The notes beneath the pieces are model-generated. The model did no database searches, had not been told where the DNA came from, and saw nothing but the letters and a program-made list of their open reading frames with translations. Below, piece by piece: positions 26,328 to 34,425 of a stretch of 41,133 nucleotides of DNA. Source of the stretch: Oscillospiraceae bacterium (GTDB taxonomy: Bacteria; Bacillota; Clostridia; Oscillospirales; Oscillospiraceae). How positions within the stretch are numbered: position 1 is the first letter of the stretch; each line of letters starts with the position of its first letter. The stretch lies in contig DAOUQJ010000015.1 in assembly GCA_030625685.1 (NCBI GenBank), forward strand, positions 1-41,133, in the 5' to 3' direction. Position numbers and translations under genes: made by a program.

Positions 26328-27488
26328 TCACCTCAAATAACGAGCTGGTTCTTGACTTGCTCTCACTCTTGCTTCTCTATCTGCATCAAAAACAGACTTA
26401 ATACTGACTTCATGATTCACTGCAATCCCATTCATCGTTGCTTCAACGATATGTGGGATATCCATAAATCCAATTTCACGATTTAAAAAACGTGCCACTG
26501 CTATTTCATTTGCTCCGTTCATAATAGCGGGAAGTGTCCCACCTTGTTTGGCTGATTCTATAGCTAGTGCCAAACATGGAAAAGTTTCTAAATCTGGACT
26601 TGCAAAATGCAAGTTGGGATGTAAAAGCAAGTCTAACTTCCCTCCAATACCCTCCACACGCATAGGATACGTCAGTGCGTATTGAATGGGTAATTTCATA
26701 TCAGGAGTTCCTAGCTGTGCAAGAACCGCATTATCACAGTATTCCACTAAGGAGTGAACTATACTCTCTCGATGCACTAAAACACTAATTTTTTCTGGTG
26801 GAACATCAAAAAGCGCCATTGCCTCTAAAAATTCTAACCCTTTATTCATTAAGGTTGCTGAATCAATTGTGACCTTAGCACCCATTGACCAATTAGGATG
26901 CTTTAAAGCTTTTTCCAGCGTGACATCCAATAAATCATCTCGTGCACAACCAAAAAACGGCCCCCCAGAAGCCGTTAAAAGCAGACGTGAAATCTCTTTC
27001 TTATTTTGATTCCCCTGTAAACATTGAAAAATTGCAGAGTGTTCTGAATCCACTGGAATAATCTCTACTCCAGCCTGTTTTGCCTTTTCCATAACAAGAG
27101 GTCCTGCACAAACTAGAGTCTCTTTATTAGCCAAGGCTATTCTTTTTTTCGCTTCAATAGCATGTAAGGTTGGAACGAGCCCGGAAATGCCAACCATTGC
27201 CGTCACAACAGTATCCACTTCTGCAATTGTTGCAATTTCTATCACACCTTCAAGACCTGATACCACTTCCACTGTTGTATCAGCCAATCTAATTGCAAGG
27301 TCTTTTGCTTTTTTTTCGTCCCAAACGGCTACTTTTTTTGGTAACCACTCTCTCGCTTGCTCTTCTAATAATCGAATGTTACTATGAGCGACTAAGCCTG
27401 AAACAACAAACCCACAAGCTTTTGCCACTTGCAATGTTTGCGTTCCAATTGATCCTGTCGAGCCCAATATTGCTATATTATTTCCCAT
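26328..27488 (-). CDS. dxr: 1-deoxy-D-xylulose 5-phosphate reductoisomerase
   Basis: First committed step of the MEP pathway: DXP to MEP with NADPH and a divalent metal. The 386 residues are of normal length. The NADPH-binding GSTGSIGTQTL is at 9-19, metal and substrate residues lie in PVDSEHSAIFQCLQG near 148, and the flexible loop and C-terminal HPNWSMGAKVTIDSATLMNKGLE region is near 205. AGGAG lies before the ATG. It is 15 bases after cdsA and 6 before rseP, in one operon. Confidence 0.96.
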   Translation of the reverse strand: MGNNIAILGSTGSIGTQTLQVAKACGFVVSGLVAHSNIRLLEEQAREWLPKKVAVWDEKKAKDLAIRLADTTVEVVSGLEGVIEIATIAEVDTVVTAMVGISGLVPTLHAIEAKKRIALANKETLVCAGPLVMEKAKQAGVEIIPVDSEHSAIFQCLQGNQNKKEISRLLLTASGGPFFGCARDDLLDVTLEKALKHPNWSMGAKVTIDSATLMNKGLEFLEAMALFDVPPEKISVLVHRESIVHSLVEYCDNAVLAQLGTPDMKLPIQYALTYPMRVEGIGGKLDLLLHPNLHFASPDLETFPCLALAIESAKQGGTLPAIMNGANEIAVARFLNREIGFMDIPHIVEATMNGIAVNHEVSIKSVFDADREARVRASQEPARYLR

Positions 27489-27503
27489 TTAATTCTCCTC
27501 GCT

Positions 27504-28325
27504 TCACTTTTGGAATGCAGGAAGTAGCCATATCATGATTTCAATGAACGGTGCACAAAAAATCACGCTATCAAAACGATCTAAAACACCACCATGTCCT
27601 GGAAATATCCTACCAAAATCTTTTATCTCATTCTGACGTTTCACATAAGAAAAAGAAAGATCGCCTATTTGTGATACAAGACTACCAATTAAACCATACA
27701 GCAATAAATAACTATACTGTACCTGTATAGCATCAAAAAAGAAATCAATAATCACACCATAAAATAGGAGCATTGCTGTTCCTAAAAGCAAACCTCCTAA
27801 AGCACCCTCTCTTGTTTTTTTTGGTGAAATACTTGGCGCAAGCTTGTTTTTTCCAAAAAGCATCCCTGAAAACATAGCCCCAGTGTCAGATAAAAAAGCA
27901 ACTACCATAGGCATTAAAACATAGTATCGCCATAATTCCATCTCCGTCATACGAACAAAACTTGACAAAAAGTATGAGACGAAAACTGAAAAGAAAAATA
28001 ATATTGCTACATCACTGATTTTAAGCGTATATTTGCTGAATAAAGCTTGTAAAAATATTGAAAACATGTATACGAACAAGACAAAAATAAGTGCATACTC
28101 TGTTGCAGCAAAATATACCAAAAATGGTACAATCGCTGCTAAAATCATAAACTGCAGTCGAATATGTACTTGTTGTATGTGAAATGTTGTTCCAATTTCA
28201 AAAGAAGCAATAAGTGACAACGCAGCAATTAAACAAACGGTGTAAATCGATGGCAACACCAATAATGTAATCAATAGGATTGGTACACCCACAAATGTGA
28301 CTAATAATCGATTTCTCAAATTCAT
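27504..28325 (-). CDS. cdsA: Phosphatidate cytidylyltransferase
   Basis: Makes CDP-diacylglycerol from phosphatidate and CTP, the precursor of anionic phospholipids. The 273 residues contain seven or so hydrophobic segments. The CDS signature is near 145-175 (SDTGAMFSGMLFGKNKLAPSISPKKTREG), with the C-terminal FGRIFPGHGGVLDRFDS near 232. The ATG overlaps the uppS stop by four bases (ATGA), so translation is coupled, with a G-rich Shine-Dalgarno inside uppS. Confidence 0.95.
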   Translation of the reverse strand: MNLRNRLLVTFVGVPILLITLLVLPSIYTVCLIAALSLIASFEIGTTFHIQQVHIRLQFMILAAIVPFLVYFAATEYALIFVLFVYMFSIFLQALFSKYTLKISDVAILFFFSVFVSYFLSSFVRMTEMELWRYYVLMPMVVAFLSDTGAMFSGMLFGKNKLAPSISPKKTREGALGGLLLGTAMLLFYGVIIDFFFDAIQVQYSYLLLYGLIGSLVSQIGDLSFSYVKRQNEIKDFGRIFPGHGGVLDRFDSVIFCAPFIEIMIWLLPAFQK

Positions 28326-29074
28326 ATACCCCCGAATCGACGCTGTCTTTTCGAAAATTCATTAATAATATGGTTGAGTTCACTCGCAGTGAAATCAGGC
28401 CAAAGCGTGTCAGTATAAAAATACTCAGCATATGCAGATTGCCATAAAAGAAAGTTCGAAACACGAACCTCTCCACTGGGACGAATAACAAGATCAGGAT
28501 CTGGTATATCAGCGGAATACAAATGCTTTGTAAAACACTCATGATCGATTTCTTCAGGCTTTATTTTGCCTTCCAAGCAATCGGATGCACAAGCACGTAC
28601 TGCATTCAATATTTCATCTCTTCCACCATAATTTAGGCATATATTTACCTGAAGCTCAGATTCATATGTCTCTGATATTCCTTGTGTTTCTTGACAAAGC
28701 GTTCTTAACTTTGCGGATAGTGGCGTCAAGTCTCCAAAAAAACGAAGTTGTATCTTATTTTCAGCCATCGAATCAATTGCTTCAAGAAGATACTTTTCGA
28801 GCAGAGTCATAATGGTCGCCACCTCTTCATCAGAGCGCTTCCAATTTTCGGTCGAAAACGCAAACACCGTTAAATATTCTATACCAATATTTTTACAATG
28901 TGTTGCAATTGTCCTAAAAGTCTCTGCTCCTACCGCATGACCTGCAGTACGAGGCAATCCTCTCTTTTTCGCCCATCGACCATTTCCATCCATGATAATG
29001 GCAATATGGCGTGGACGATTTACATCTCCACGCAATATTGTCTCATTCTTTTTTTTCTTTCTACCAAATAGCAT
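28322..29074 (-). CDS. uppS: Undecaprenyl diphosphate synthase
   Basis: cis-Prenyltransferase that builds the C55 lipid carrier for peptidoglycan and other wall polymers from FPP and IPP. The 250 residues are of normal length. Catalytic D29 lies in IAIIMDGNGRWAKKRG, followed by the family motifs TVFAFSTENWKR and LNYGGRDEI, with C-terminal PDLVIRPSGEVRVSNFLLWQ, where one expects SGE-R-SNFL. It lies 4 bases after frr and overlaps cdsA by 4. Confidence 0.96.
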   Translation of the reverse strand: MLFGRKKKKNETILRGDVNRPRHIAIIMDGNGRWAKKRGLPRTAGHAVGAETFRTIATHCKNIGIEYLTVFAFSTENWKRSDEEVATIMTLLEKYLLEAIDSMAENKIQLRFFGDLTPLSAKLRTLCQETQGISETYESELQVNICLNYGGRDEILNAVRACASDCLEGKIKPEEIDHECFTKHLYSADIPDPDLVIRPSGEVRVSNFLLWQSAYAEYFYTDTLWPDFTASELNHIINEFSKRQRRFGGI

Positions 29075-29078
29075 TATA

Positions 29079-29633
29079 TTATACAGCCAACAATTCCGCT
29101 TCTTTTTCAGCTGTCAATTTATCAATTTCTTTACAACGCTTGTCGGTCATATCTTGTAAATCTTTTTCAATGTCTTTTAGATCATCTTCTGTAATTTCAG
29201 ATTTTTTCTTCATTGCTTTAAATTTATCCATTGCATCACGACGAACATTACGAATGGCAACTTTCCCATTTTCACCATATTTTTTAACTTGTTTTGTTAG
29301 TTCTTTACGTCTTTCTTCTGTGAGCTGTGGAAAAAGCAAGCGAATCACTTTACCATCATTTTGAGGGTTAATTCCTAAATCTGAAGTGATAATTGCTTTT
29401 TCAATCAAAGAAAGAAGTGTACTATCCCAAGGCTGAATTACCAATGATCTTGGATCAGGAGATGAAATGCTTCCAACTTGTTGAATAGGTGTCTCCGTGC
29501 CATAATATTCTACTGTCAAGCGATCAAGCACCGCTGGGTTTGCACGACCTGCGCGGACAGATGAAAACTCTCCAATAACCACTTCAACAGATTTCCCCAT
29601 TTTATTATCATATTCAATATACATTTCTTTCAT
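29079..29633 (-). CDS. frr: Ribosome recycling factor
   Basis: Together with EF-G splits post-termination ribosomes. The 184 residues match the family (about 185). The signature [26 protein letters not shown] is near residues 25-50, and the helical arm follows ([28 protein letters not shown]). Its ATG overlaps the pyrH stop (ATGA), and a strong AAGGAGG lies at the end of pyrH. Confidence 0.97.
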   Translation of the reverse strand: MKEMYIEYDNKMGKSVEVVIGEFSSVRAGRANPAVLDRLTVEYYGTETPIQQVGSISSPDPRSLVIQPWDSTLLSLIEKAIITSDLGINPQNDGKVIRLLFPQLTEERRKELTKQVKKYGENGKVAIRNVRRDAMDKFKAMKKKSEITEDDLKDIEKDLQDMTDKRCKEIDKLTAEKEAELLAV

Positions 29634-30355
29634 GATAAATCCTCCTTCACAATCGTACCAATTTTTTCACCACGTACAGTTCTCAAAATATTCTCTGGAT
29701 CTTTTAATTCAAACAACATGACAGGTATTTGGTTATCCATAGAAAGTGATGTTGCCGTCAAGTCCATCACTTGTAAATGTCTAGCGAGAACATCTTTATA
29801 TGTAATACTATCATATTTCACAGCGTCTGGATCAACTTTAGGGTCAGCACTATACACTCCATCTACATTTTTTGCTAGCAGAATAATTTCTGCACCAATT
29901 TCTGCAGCTCTTAAAACTGCCGCAGTATCTGTAGAAAAGTAAGGATTTCCTGTTCCTGCACCAAAAATCACAACTCTGCCCTTTTCTAAATGTCGAATTG
30001 CTTTAGAGCGAATATATGGTTCTGCTACGGATTTCAATTCTAACGCAGTTTGCACACGAACTTCAACGCCTTTTTGTTCTAGCACATCTGCCATCGCTAA
30101 ACTGTTGATAACAGTTGCTAGCATTCCCATGTGATCTGCTCGACTGCGTTCCATTCGATCTCCGCCATCTTTCAGCCCACGCCAAAAGTTTCCACCACCA
30201 ACAACAACACCAACTTGAACACCCATGCGATTACACTCTGCAATGGCGTTACAAACTTCACCAATCACACCAAAATCCAAGCCACGTGTTGCATCTCCAG
30301 CAAGTGCTTCACCGCTAATTTTTAGCAAAACTCTTTTATATTTCGGTTTATCCAT
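29630..30355 (-). CDS. pyrH: UMP kinase
   Basis: Phosphorylates UMP to UDP; an amino-acid-kinase-fold hexamer regulated by GTP and UTP. The 241 residues start at the ATG at 30355; a TTG four codons upstream lies inside the GGAGGG ribosome binding site and is rejected. Motifs: [15 protein letters not shown] at the N terminus, [12 protein letters not shown], the UMP site [14 protein letters not shown], and [19 protein letters not shown]. It leads the pyrH-frr-uppS-cdsA-dxr-rseP-ispG-polC run. Normally it directly follows tsf; here it is separated by about 600 bases holding a decayed degV and a tsf terminator, so it needs its own promoter. Confidence 0.97.
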   Translation of the reverse strand: MDKPKYKRVLLKISGEALAGDATRGLDFGVIGEVCNAIAECNRMGVQVGVVVGGGNFWRGLKDGGDRMERSRADHMGMLATVINSLAMADVLEQKGVEVRVQTALELKSVAEPYIRSKAIRHLEKGRVVIFGAGTGNPYFSTDTAAVLRAAEIGAEIILLAKNVDGVYSADPKVDPDAVKYDSITYKDVLARHLQVMDLTATSLSMDNQIPVMLFELKDPENILRTVRGEKIGTIVKEDLS

Positions 30356-30392
30356 AAAACCCTCCAACTTAACATTTTTCTATATCTTTATT

Positions 30393-30420
30393 ATTTTAAT
30401 ATATATTTCTAATTTTGCAA
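30393..30420 (-). promoter_or_regulatory. Candidate promoter of the pyrH-polC operon
   Basis: Minus strand: -35 TTGCAA (30415-30420), 16-base spacer, -10 TAAAAT (30393-30398), about 38 bases before the pyrH start. A promoter is needed here because tsf ends in a terminator. Confidence 0.5.
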
Positions 30421-30526
30421 AGAGTATATTGTAAAGTTTTTAATTTCGTTGATACAAAAATCTAGAAAATAATAATAATTTATACTATAATTGATTGCTT
30501 TTAAATTATCTAGCACGGAGACCACT

Positions 30527-30916
30527 ATGTCCATTATAATCACAGCAGACTGCACATGTGATATATTAGAACAATAATTACAGTCCACAGCTTTCAAACA
30601 TTTCCCTCTTACCATAATTCAAAATAACACTGAATATAAAGACACCATGATATCACACCACAAGATATTTATGAAAATGTAGCAATGAGCACCTCACCTA
30701 CAACATGCGCTGTTAGCATTTGTGATTGCGAAACTCGCTTAAAACGCTTTCTTCAAAATATAACACAGTCATCCACAGCATTTTAAGATCCAAATTATCT
30801 TCATATTATCAAAATCCGTGCATAGGAGGCAAAGAACTTTCAAACATATATATGTCTGGACCATTTGCAGTCATCGTGGGGCAAAGTGCATAGGCCTTGC
30901 TGTATTAAAAAAATAA
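30527..30916 (+). pseudogene. Decayed degV-family (fatty-acid-binding) gene
   Basis: A remnant on the strand opposite to its neighbours. GGAG and an ATG at 30527 open M-S-I-I-I-T-A-D-C-T-C-D-I-L, the DegV N terminus. A TAA at 30575-30577 interrupts it. The same frame continues FPLTIIQNNTEYKDT, then a frameshift near 30650 leads to DITPQDIYENVAMSTSPTTCAV, where DegV proteins carry their TS-x-P region. After another stop the C terminus SHRGAKCIGLAVLKK is readable at 30866-30916, recalling the usual SHCGPG-type ending. Total length is about 390 bases against about 840 for an intact gene, so a large internal deletion is likely. DegV proteins bind fatty acids for phospholipid synthesis. The identification is by recalled family pattern. 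Confidence 0.75.
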
Positions 30917-30920
30917 ACTG

Positions 30921-30955
30921 CATAAAAAAAGAACCGAAATTGTTTCGGTTCTTTT
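30921..30955. terminator. Terminator of rpsB-tsf
   Basis: AAAAGAACCGAAA (30927-30939) pairs with TTTCGGTTCTTTT (30943-30955) around TTG. On the minus strand, after tsf, it continues into a seven-T run. It could also end transcription of the degV remnant. Confidence 0.9.
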
Positions 30956-30962
30956 GCAGTTC

Positions 30963-31895
30963 TTAGCGATTCAATTGTTTTGCAATTTCTTCAGCAAAAT
31001 TTTCTTGTTTCTTCTCAATGCCTTCGCCTTTTTCAAAACGAACGAAGCTCTTCACTTCAACATTTCCACCTAGGTCTTTTGCAATATTTGCTACATGTTG
31101 AGAAACAGAAATTTTATTCTCTTTTACGAATGCCTGTTGCAACAAACAGTTTTCTTCGTAATATTTACCAATACGACCTTCTACCATTTTTTCTAAAATA
31201 TTATCTGGTTTTGGTTTAGCTGCTTGTTCGTTCTCAGCTTTAGCCTGTGCCATCAAAATTTCTCTTTCTTTGTCAAGAGTGTCTTGATTAACATCAGATT
31301 TATCCAAGAAACCAGGATTCATTGCTGCAATTTGCATCGCAATGTCTTTGCCTAGCTCTACAACTGCATCATTTGATTCAAGTCCAGCTGCAACATCCAA
31401 GTTAACTAAAACGCCAATACGTCCACCCATATGGTTGTATGCAACGCTAACCCCTTCAGCATAACGAGCAAAGCGACGCACTTTGATATTTTCACCAATA
31501 ACAAGCACTTTTTCTTGTTGTTCTTCTTGAACAGTGCGTTCTGTTCCTGGATATTGCTTTGTCATTAGTACATCCAAGTCAGCTGGGTTTTCTGTAGCAA
31601 CAACAGTTGCAACACCTTTTGCAAATTCGACGAACATATCATTTTGACTTACAAAGTCAGTTTCAGCGTTAACTTCTACAACAACACCAACACCATCAAT
31701 TGTTGCTGCATAAGCCATACCTTCAGCTGCAACACGTCCAGCTTTTTTTTGCGCAGCTGCTAAACCTTTTTCTCTTAGGTATTCAACTGCTTTGTCAATA
31801 TCTCCATCTGAGTCAGCCAATGCTTTTTTACAATCAAGCATGCCAACTCCAGTCATTTCACGTAGTTGTTTTACATCATTTGCTGTAAATCCCAT
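30963..31895 (-). CDS. tsf: Translation elongation factor Ts
   Basis: Nucleotide exchange factor for EF-Tu. The 310 residues start at the ATG at 31895; an in-frame GTG five codons upstream lies in the GGAGG ribosome binding site. The N-terminal UBA-like segment is FTANDVKQLREMTGVGMLDCKKAL, followed by the exchange motif VEVNAETDFVSQNDMF near 75, and the core domains. It is 57 bases after rpsB in the usual two-gene operon, then terminates. Confidence 0.97.
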   Translation of the reverse strand: MGFTANDVKQLREMTGVGMLDCKKALADSDGDIDKAVEYLREKGLAAAQKKAGRVAAEGMAYAATIDGVGVVVEVNAETDFVSQNDMFVEFAKGVATVVATENPADLDVLMTKQYPGTERTVQEEQQEKVLVIGENIKVRRFARYAEGVSVAYNHMGGRIGVLVNLDVAAGLESNDAVVELGKDIAMQIAAMNPGFLDKSDVNQDTLDKEREILMAQAKAENEQAAKPKPDNILEKMVEGRIGKYYEENCLLQQAFVKENKISVSQHVANIAKDLGGNVEVKSFVRFEKGEGIEKKQENFAEEIAKQLNR

Positions 31896-31952
31896 GTCTG
31901 GTACCTCCACACATATTTTTATTTAAAAAACTCACCTAACTGAGTCTTGAAA

Positions 31953-32681
31953 TTATTCTGCGTTATCAGCTTTTGCTTCTTTCGCTTCTGCTGCATCTTC
32001 ACCTTGTTTGCCTTCTAAAACTGCATTTGCCATTACAGAAGAAATCAAACGAATTGCACGAATTGCGTCATCGTTTCCTGGAATAACATAATCAATTTCA
32101 TCAGGGTCACAGTTTGTGTCAACAATCGCTACAATTGGAATACCTAGTTTGCGAGCTTCATTAATTGCATTGCGCTCTTTACGAGGATCAACTACAAACA
32201 AAGCACCAGGGATTTTTTTCATTTCTGTAACGCCACCAAGATATTTTTCCAATTTTGCAATTTCACCCATATGCTTGATGACTTCTTTTTTAGGTAGCAT
32301 ATCAAAAGTGCCATCTTCTTGCATTTTTTTGAGTTGGTTGAGGCGATCAACACGACCACGCATCGTTTTAAAGTTAGTTAGCATACCACCCAACCAACGT
32401 GCATTTACATAGTACATACCTGAACGTACAGCTTCTTCGCGAATCGCGTCTTGAGCTTGTTTTTTTGTTCCAACAAACAAAACACTTTGTCCATTCTCAG
32501 CGATACTTCTTACAAAACTATATGCTTCCTCAAGTTTCTTTACAGTTTTTTGAAGATCAACGATATAAATACCGTTACGCTCCGTATAAATGTATGTTGC
32601 CATTTTTGGGTTCCAACGACGAGTTTGGTGACCAAAGTGTACACCAGCCTCCAATAGTTGTTTCATAGATACAACTGCCAT
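31953..32681 (-). CDS. rpsB: 30S ribosomal protein S2
   Basis: Small-subunit ribosomal protein. The 242 residues match the family: [22 protein letters not shown] at the N terminus, [27 protein letters not shown], and [19 protein letters not shown]. The C-terminal tail is acidic and alanine-rich. AGGAGG lies before the ATG. It is preceded by a structured leader of about 100 bases that may allow autoregulation by S2. Confidence 0.98.
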   Translation of the reverse strand: MAVVSMKQLLEAGVHFGHQTRRWNPKMATYIYTERNGIYIVDLQKTVKKLEEAYSFVRSIAENGQSVLFVGTKKQAQDAIREEAVRSGMYYVNARWLGGMLTNFKTMRGRVDRLNQLKKMQEDGTFDMLPKKEVIKHMGEIAKLEKYLGGVTEMKKIPGALFVVDPRKERNAINEARKLGIPIVAIVDTNCDPDEIDYVIPGNDDAIRAIRLISSVMANAVLEGKQGEDAAEAKEAKADNAE

Positions 32682-32783
32682 AAGTATATTCCTCCTAATT
32701 TTAGTTTTACCTCCAAGGCTGTCATTCTAGTGGCCAGCTTTAAGAAAGCACAGGACCAATAGTCTTTCCTTGTGTGTAATTAC
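32682..32783 (-). promoter_or_regulatory. Structured 5' leader of rpsB
   Basis: Between the promoter and the rpsB start, minus strand, CTATTGGTC pairs with GGCCACTAG (plus 32727-32762; one mismatch and one G-U), with an inner hairpin GCTTT/AAAGC. It is followed by a single-stranded stretch and the ribosome binding site. rpsB leaders that bind S2 are known in several phyla; whether this one matches a described class needs a covariance-model search. Confidence 0.5.
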
Positions 32784-32789
32784 CGAAGT

Positions 32790-32818
32790 ATTTTATCACA
32801 ATTTTTATCTAATTTCAA
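32790..32818 (-). promoter_or_regulatory. Promoter of rpsB-tsf
   Basis: Minus strand: -35 TTGAAA (32813-32818), 17-base spacer, -10 TAAAAT (32790-32795). Confidence 0.65.
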
Positions 32819-32847
32819 TCCTTTTTAATTTTTATTTTCATAGATTA

Positions 32848-32880
32848 TGTCTCTTTCTTGCTAACAACAAGAAAGAGACA
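32848..32880 (-). terminator. Hairpin after sigG, probable terminator
   Basis: Perfect 13-bp stem TGTCTCTTTCTTG (32848-32860) with CAAGAAAGAGACA (32868-32880), beginning 8 bases after the sigG stop. The minus-strand T tract is poor, so termination may be partial. Confidence 0.6.
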
Positions 32881-32887
32881 TATATTT

Positions 32888-33667
32888 CTATTGTATATTT
32901 TTTTTAATTTGCTTTAAAGCATTTTTTTCTAATCTAGATATTTGAGCTTGTGAAATTCCCACTTCTGTTGATACTTCCATTTGTGTTTTTCCTTCAAAGA
33001 ATCGCATATTGAGAATATGTTTTTCCCTGCTTGTTAATCGTTGCATCGCTTCTCTCAAAGCTATATGCTCAAGCCAACTATCATCGGTGTTTTTTGTATC
33101 TCTCACCTGATCCATGACACAAACAGTTTCTTCTCCATCTGCATAAAGTGGCTCGTGTAATGAAATCGGTGCAATGGAAGCATCTAATGCAAATACTACA
33201 TCCTCTAATTTTAAATCAAGTGCTTTGGCAATTTCCTCAATTTTAGGCTCTTTTTGATTTTCTTTCATATATTGTTCTTTTGCTTGCAACACTTTGTATG
33301 CAATATCTCGCATAGCACGTGAAACACGTACAGAATTATTATCACGTAAATATCGTCGAATTTCACCAATTATCATAGGAACTAAATAAGTTGATGGGTA
33401 TAAATCTAGTGATACATCGAAGTTATCGATTCCTTTTATTAACCCCACACAGCCTACCTGAAACAAATCATCTGCATTTTCATTTCTGCCTTCAAATTTT
33501 TTCATTACACTCAAAACCAAGCGCAAATTCCCTTGAATGAGTTGTTCTCTAGCGTATTTATCGCCATTATTCATTTTTATAAATAATTGTTTTGCATCAT
33601 CTTTGGTCAGTAATGGTAGCTTTGCTGTGTTGACACCGCTAATTTCTACTTTACTATTATGCACCAT
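32888..33667 (-). CDS. sigG: RNA polymerase sporulation sigma factor SigG
   Basis: Late forespore-specific sigma factor that switches on spore DNA protection and germination genes. The 259 residues from the ATG at 33667 match Bacillus SigG (260); GGGAG is 8 bases upstream, and the ATG five codons earlier overlaps that site. The N terminus NSKVEISGVNTAKLPLLT is diagnostic for SigG. Region 2 has NADDLFQVGCVGLIKGIDNFD and IIGEIRRYLRDNNSVRVSRAMRDIAYK; region 4 ends with QMEVSTEVGISQAQISRLEKNAL. In many clostridia it follows spoIIGA-sigE; here it stands alone. Inverted repeats in the upstream region may affect transcription or translation. Confidence 0.96.
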   Translation of the reverse strand: MVHNSKVEISGVNTAKLPLLTKDDAKQLFIKMNNGDKYAREQLIQGNLRLVLSVMKKFEGRNENADDLFQVGCVGLIKGIDNFDVSLDLYPSTYLVPMIIGEIRRYLRDNNSVRVSRAMRDIAYKVLQAKEQYMKENQKEPKIEEIAKALDLKLEDVVFALDASIAPISLHEPLYADGEETVCVMDQVRDTKNTDDSWLEHIALREAMQRLTSREKHILNMRFFEGKTQMEVSTEVGISQAQISRLEKNALKQIKKNIQ

Positions 33668-33689
33668 ATAACTTTCTCCCATTTTTCTT

Positions 33690-33728
33690 GAAATGCTTGT
33701 CTTAAGTATTGCCTACTCAAAGCATTTC
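33690..33728 (-). promoter_or_regulatory. Nested inverted repeat upstream of sigG, possible forespore promoter region
   Basis: GAAATGCTT (33690-33698) and AAGCATTTC (33720-33728) are perfect 9-base inverted arms, with AGTA/TACT nested inside. On the minus strand the segment also contains TGTATG followed about 16 bases later by CAATACT, loosely like SigF/SigG promoters (recognition guess only). It lies 20-60 bases before the sigG start. Confidence 0.4.
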
Positions 33729-33941
33729 ATACAAAAACAGAAGTCTTATCTTTATATGGATAAATTTACATATGGTTAATTGTTGTATTTAATAACTTGA
33801 ACTGACTTTTAATATTTCAATTCAGCTTCAACACTTTAATAAATAACAAAGAAATAAAAATGTATATTTATTCTCTTTGTATAATCATTCGACTTAGGTT
33901 AACCATTGGTCCATTATATATATAGTTCGACATTTTTAAGA

Positions 33942-33961
33942 GGAACCTCAAAAGAGATTCC
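33942..33961 (-). terminator. Hairpin downstream of the csaA remnant
   Basis: On the minus strand GGAATCTC and GAGGTTCC (one G-U) form an 8-bp stem with loop TTTT, about 45 bases after the end of the remnant. The T tract is poor. It may be the original csaA terminator. I see nothing else in 33729-34006. Confidence 0.35.
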
Positions 33962-34006
33962 CTTATTTCATAGTTTTTTCAATTGTTCATATAAAAAACA
34001 TGTTTA

Positions 34007-34362
34007 TTAACCTAATTCATCTCCCTTTTTAACCCCTTACTCTGGTTGAATTAATACTACTTCGTGTTCATCATAAATCCCCAACACTATGACTTCTGAC
34101 AAAAAATCCTCAGCTTGTCTTGTGGAAAATTTACTACTCCCAATACCTGCTTGCCCACAAGTCCTTTTACGGTATAGCTGTGAGTAATCTGAGCACTTGA
34201 TTTCTTTATACCTATTTCGTCACCAAAATGAACCCATATTTTATATGTAGCATTCTTAGCTTTTTCAAAAACATCATTTTAATAATTTTCCCAACTCTAA
34301 TATCTAACTTCAAAAAATCATCGTAAGTACCATACTCAACCGCACTTTTTCTTCTTAGACAT
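34007..34362 (-). pseudogene. csaA: Decayed csaA-type chaperone/tRNA-binding protein gene
   Basis: Three frames together read a nearly full CsaA. Segment one (from about 34337) gives EYGTYDDFLKLDIRVGKIIK. After a frameshift near 34280 segment two gives DVFEKAKNATYKIWVHFGD, EIGIKKSSAQITHSYTVKGL and VGKQVLGVVNFPQDKLR. After a further shift in a T run near 34101-34106 segment three gives FLSEVIVLGIYDEHEVVLIQPE. It meets a TAA at 34037-34039, followed in frame by GVKKGDELG and a final TAA at 34007-34009. The proposed start at 34362 is itself out of frame with segment one. CsaA is a small OB-fold protein implicated in export and RNA binding. Several independent lesions argue for true decay rather than one sequencing error. 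Confidence 0.85.
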
Positions 34363-34389
34363 TTTTATTCCATAGTATAATTCATATTA

Positions 34390-34424
34390 AAAAAGCACTG
34401 ATGCAAGAAGCATCAGTGCTTTTT
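34390..34424 (-). terminator. Terminator after nfnB
   Basis: AAAAAGCACTGATGC (34390-34404) pairs perfectly with GCATCAGTGCTTTTT (34410-34424). It lies just after the nfnB stop codon. Confidence 0.9.
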
Positions 34425-34425
34425 A

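Noticed and set aside
30409-30615. 68-codon minus-strand frame between pyrH and tsf
   Set aside because: No ribosome binding site and no similarity; it is antisense to the start of the degV remnant and covers the pyrH promoter.
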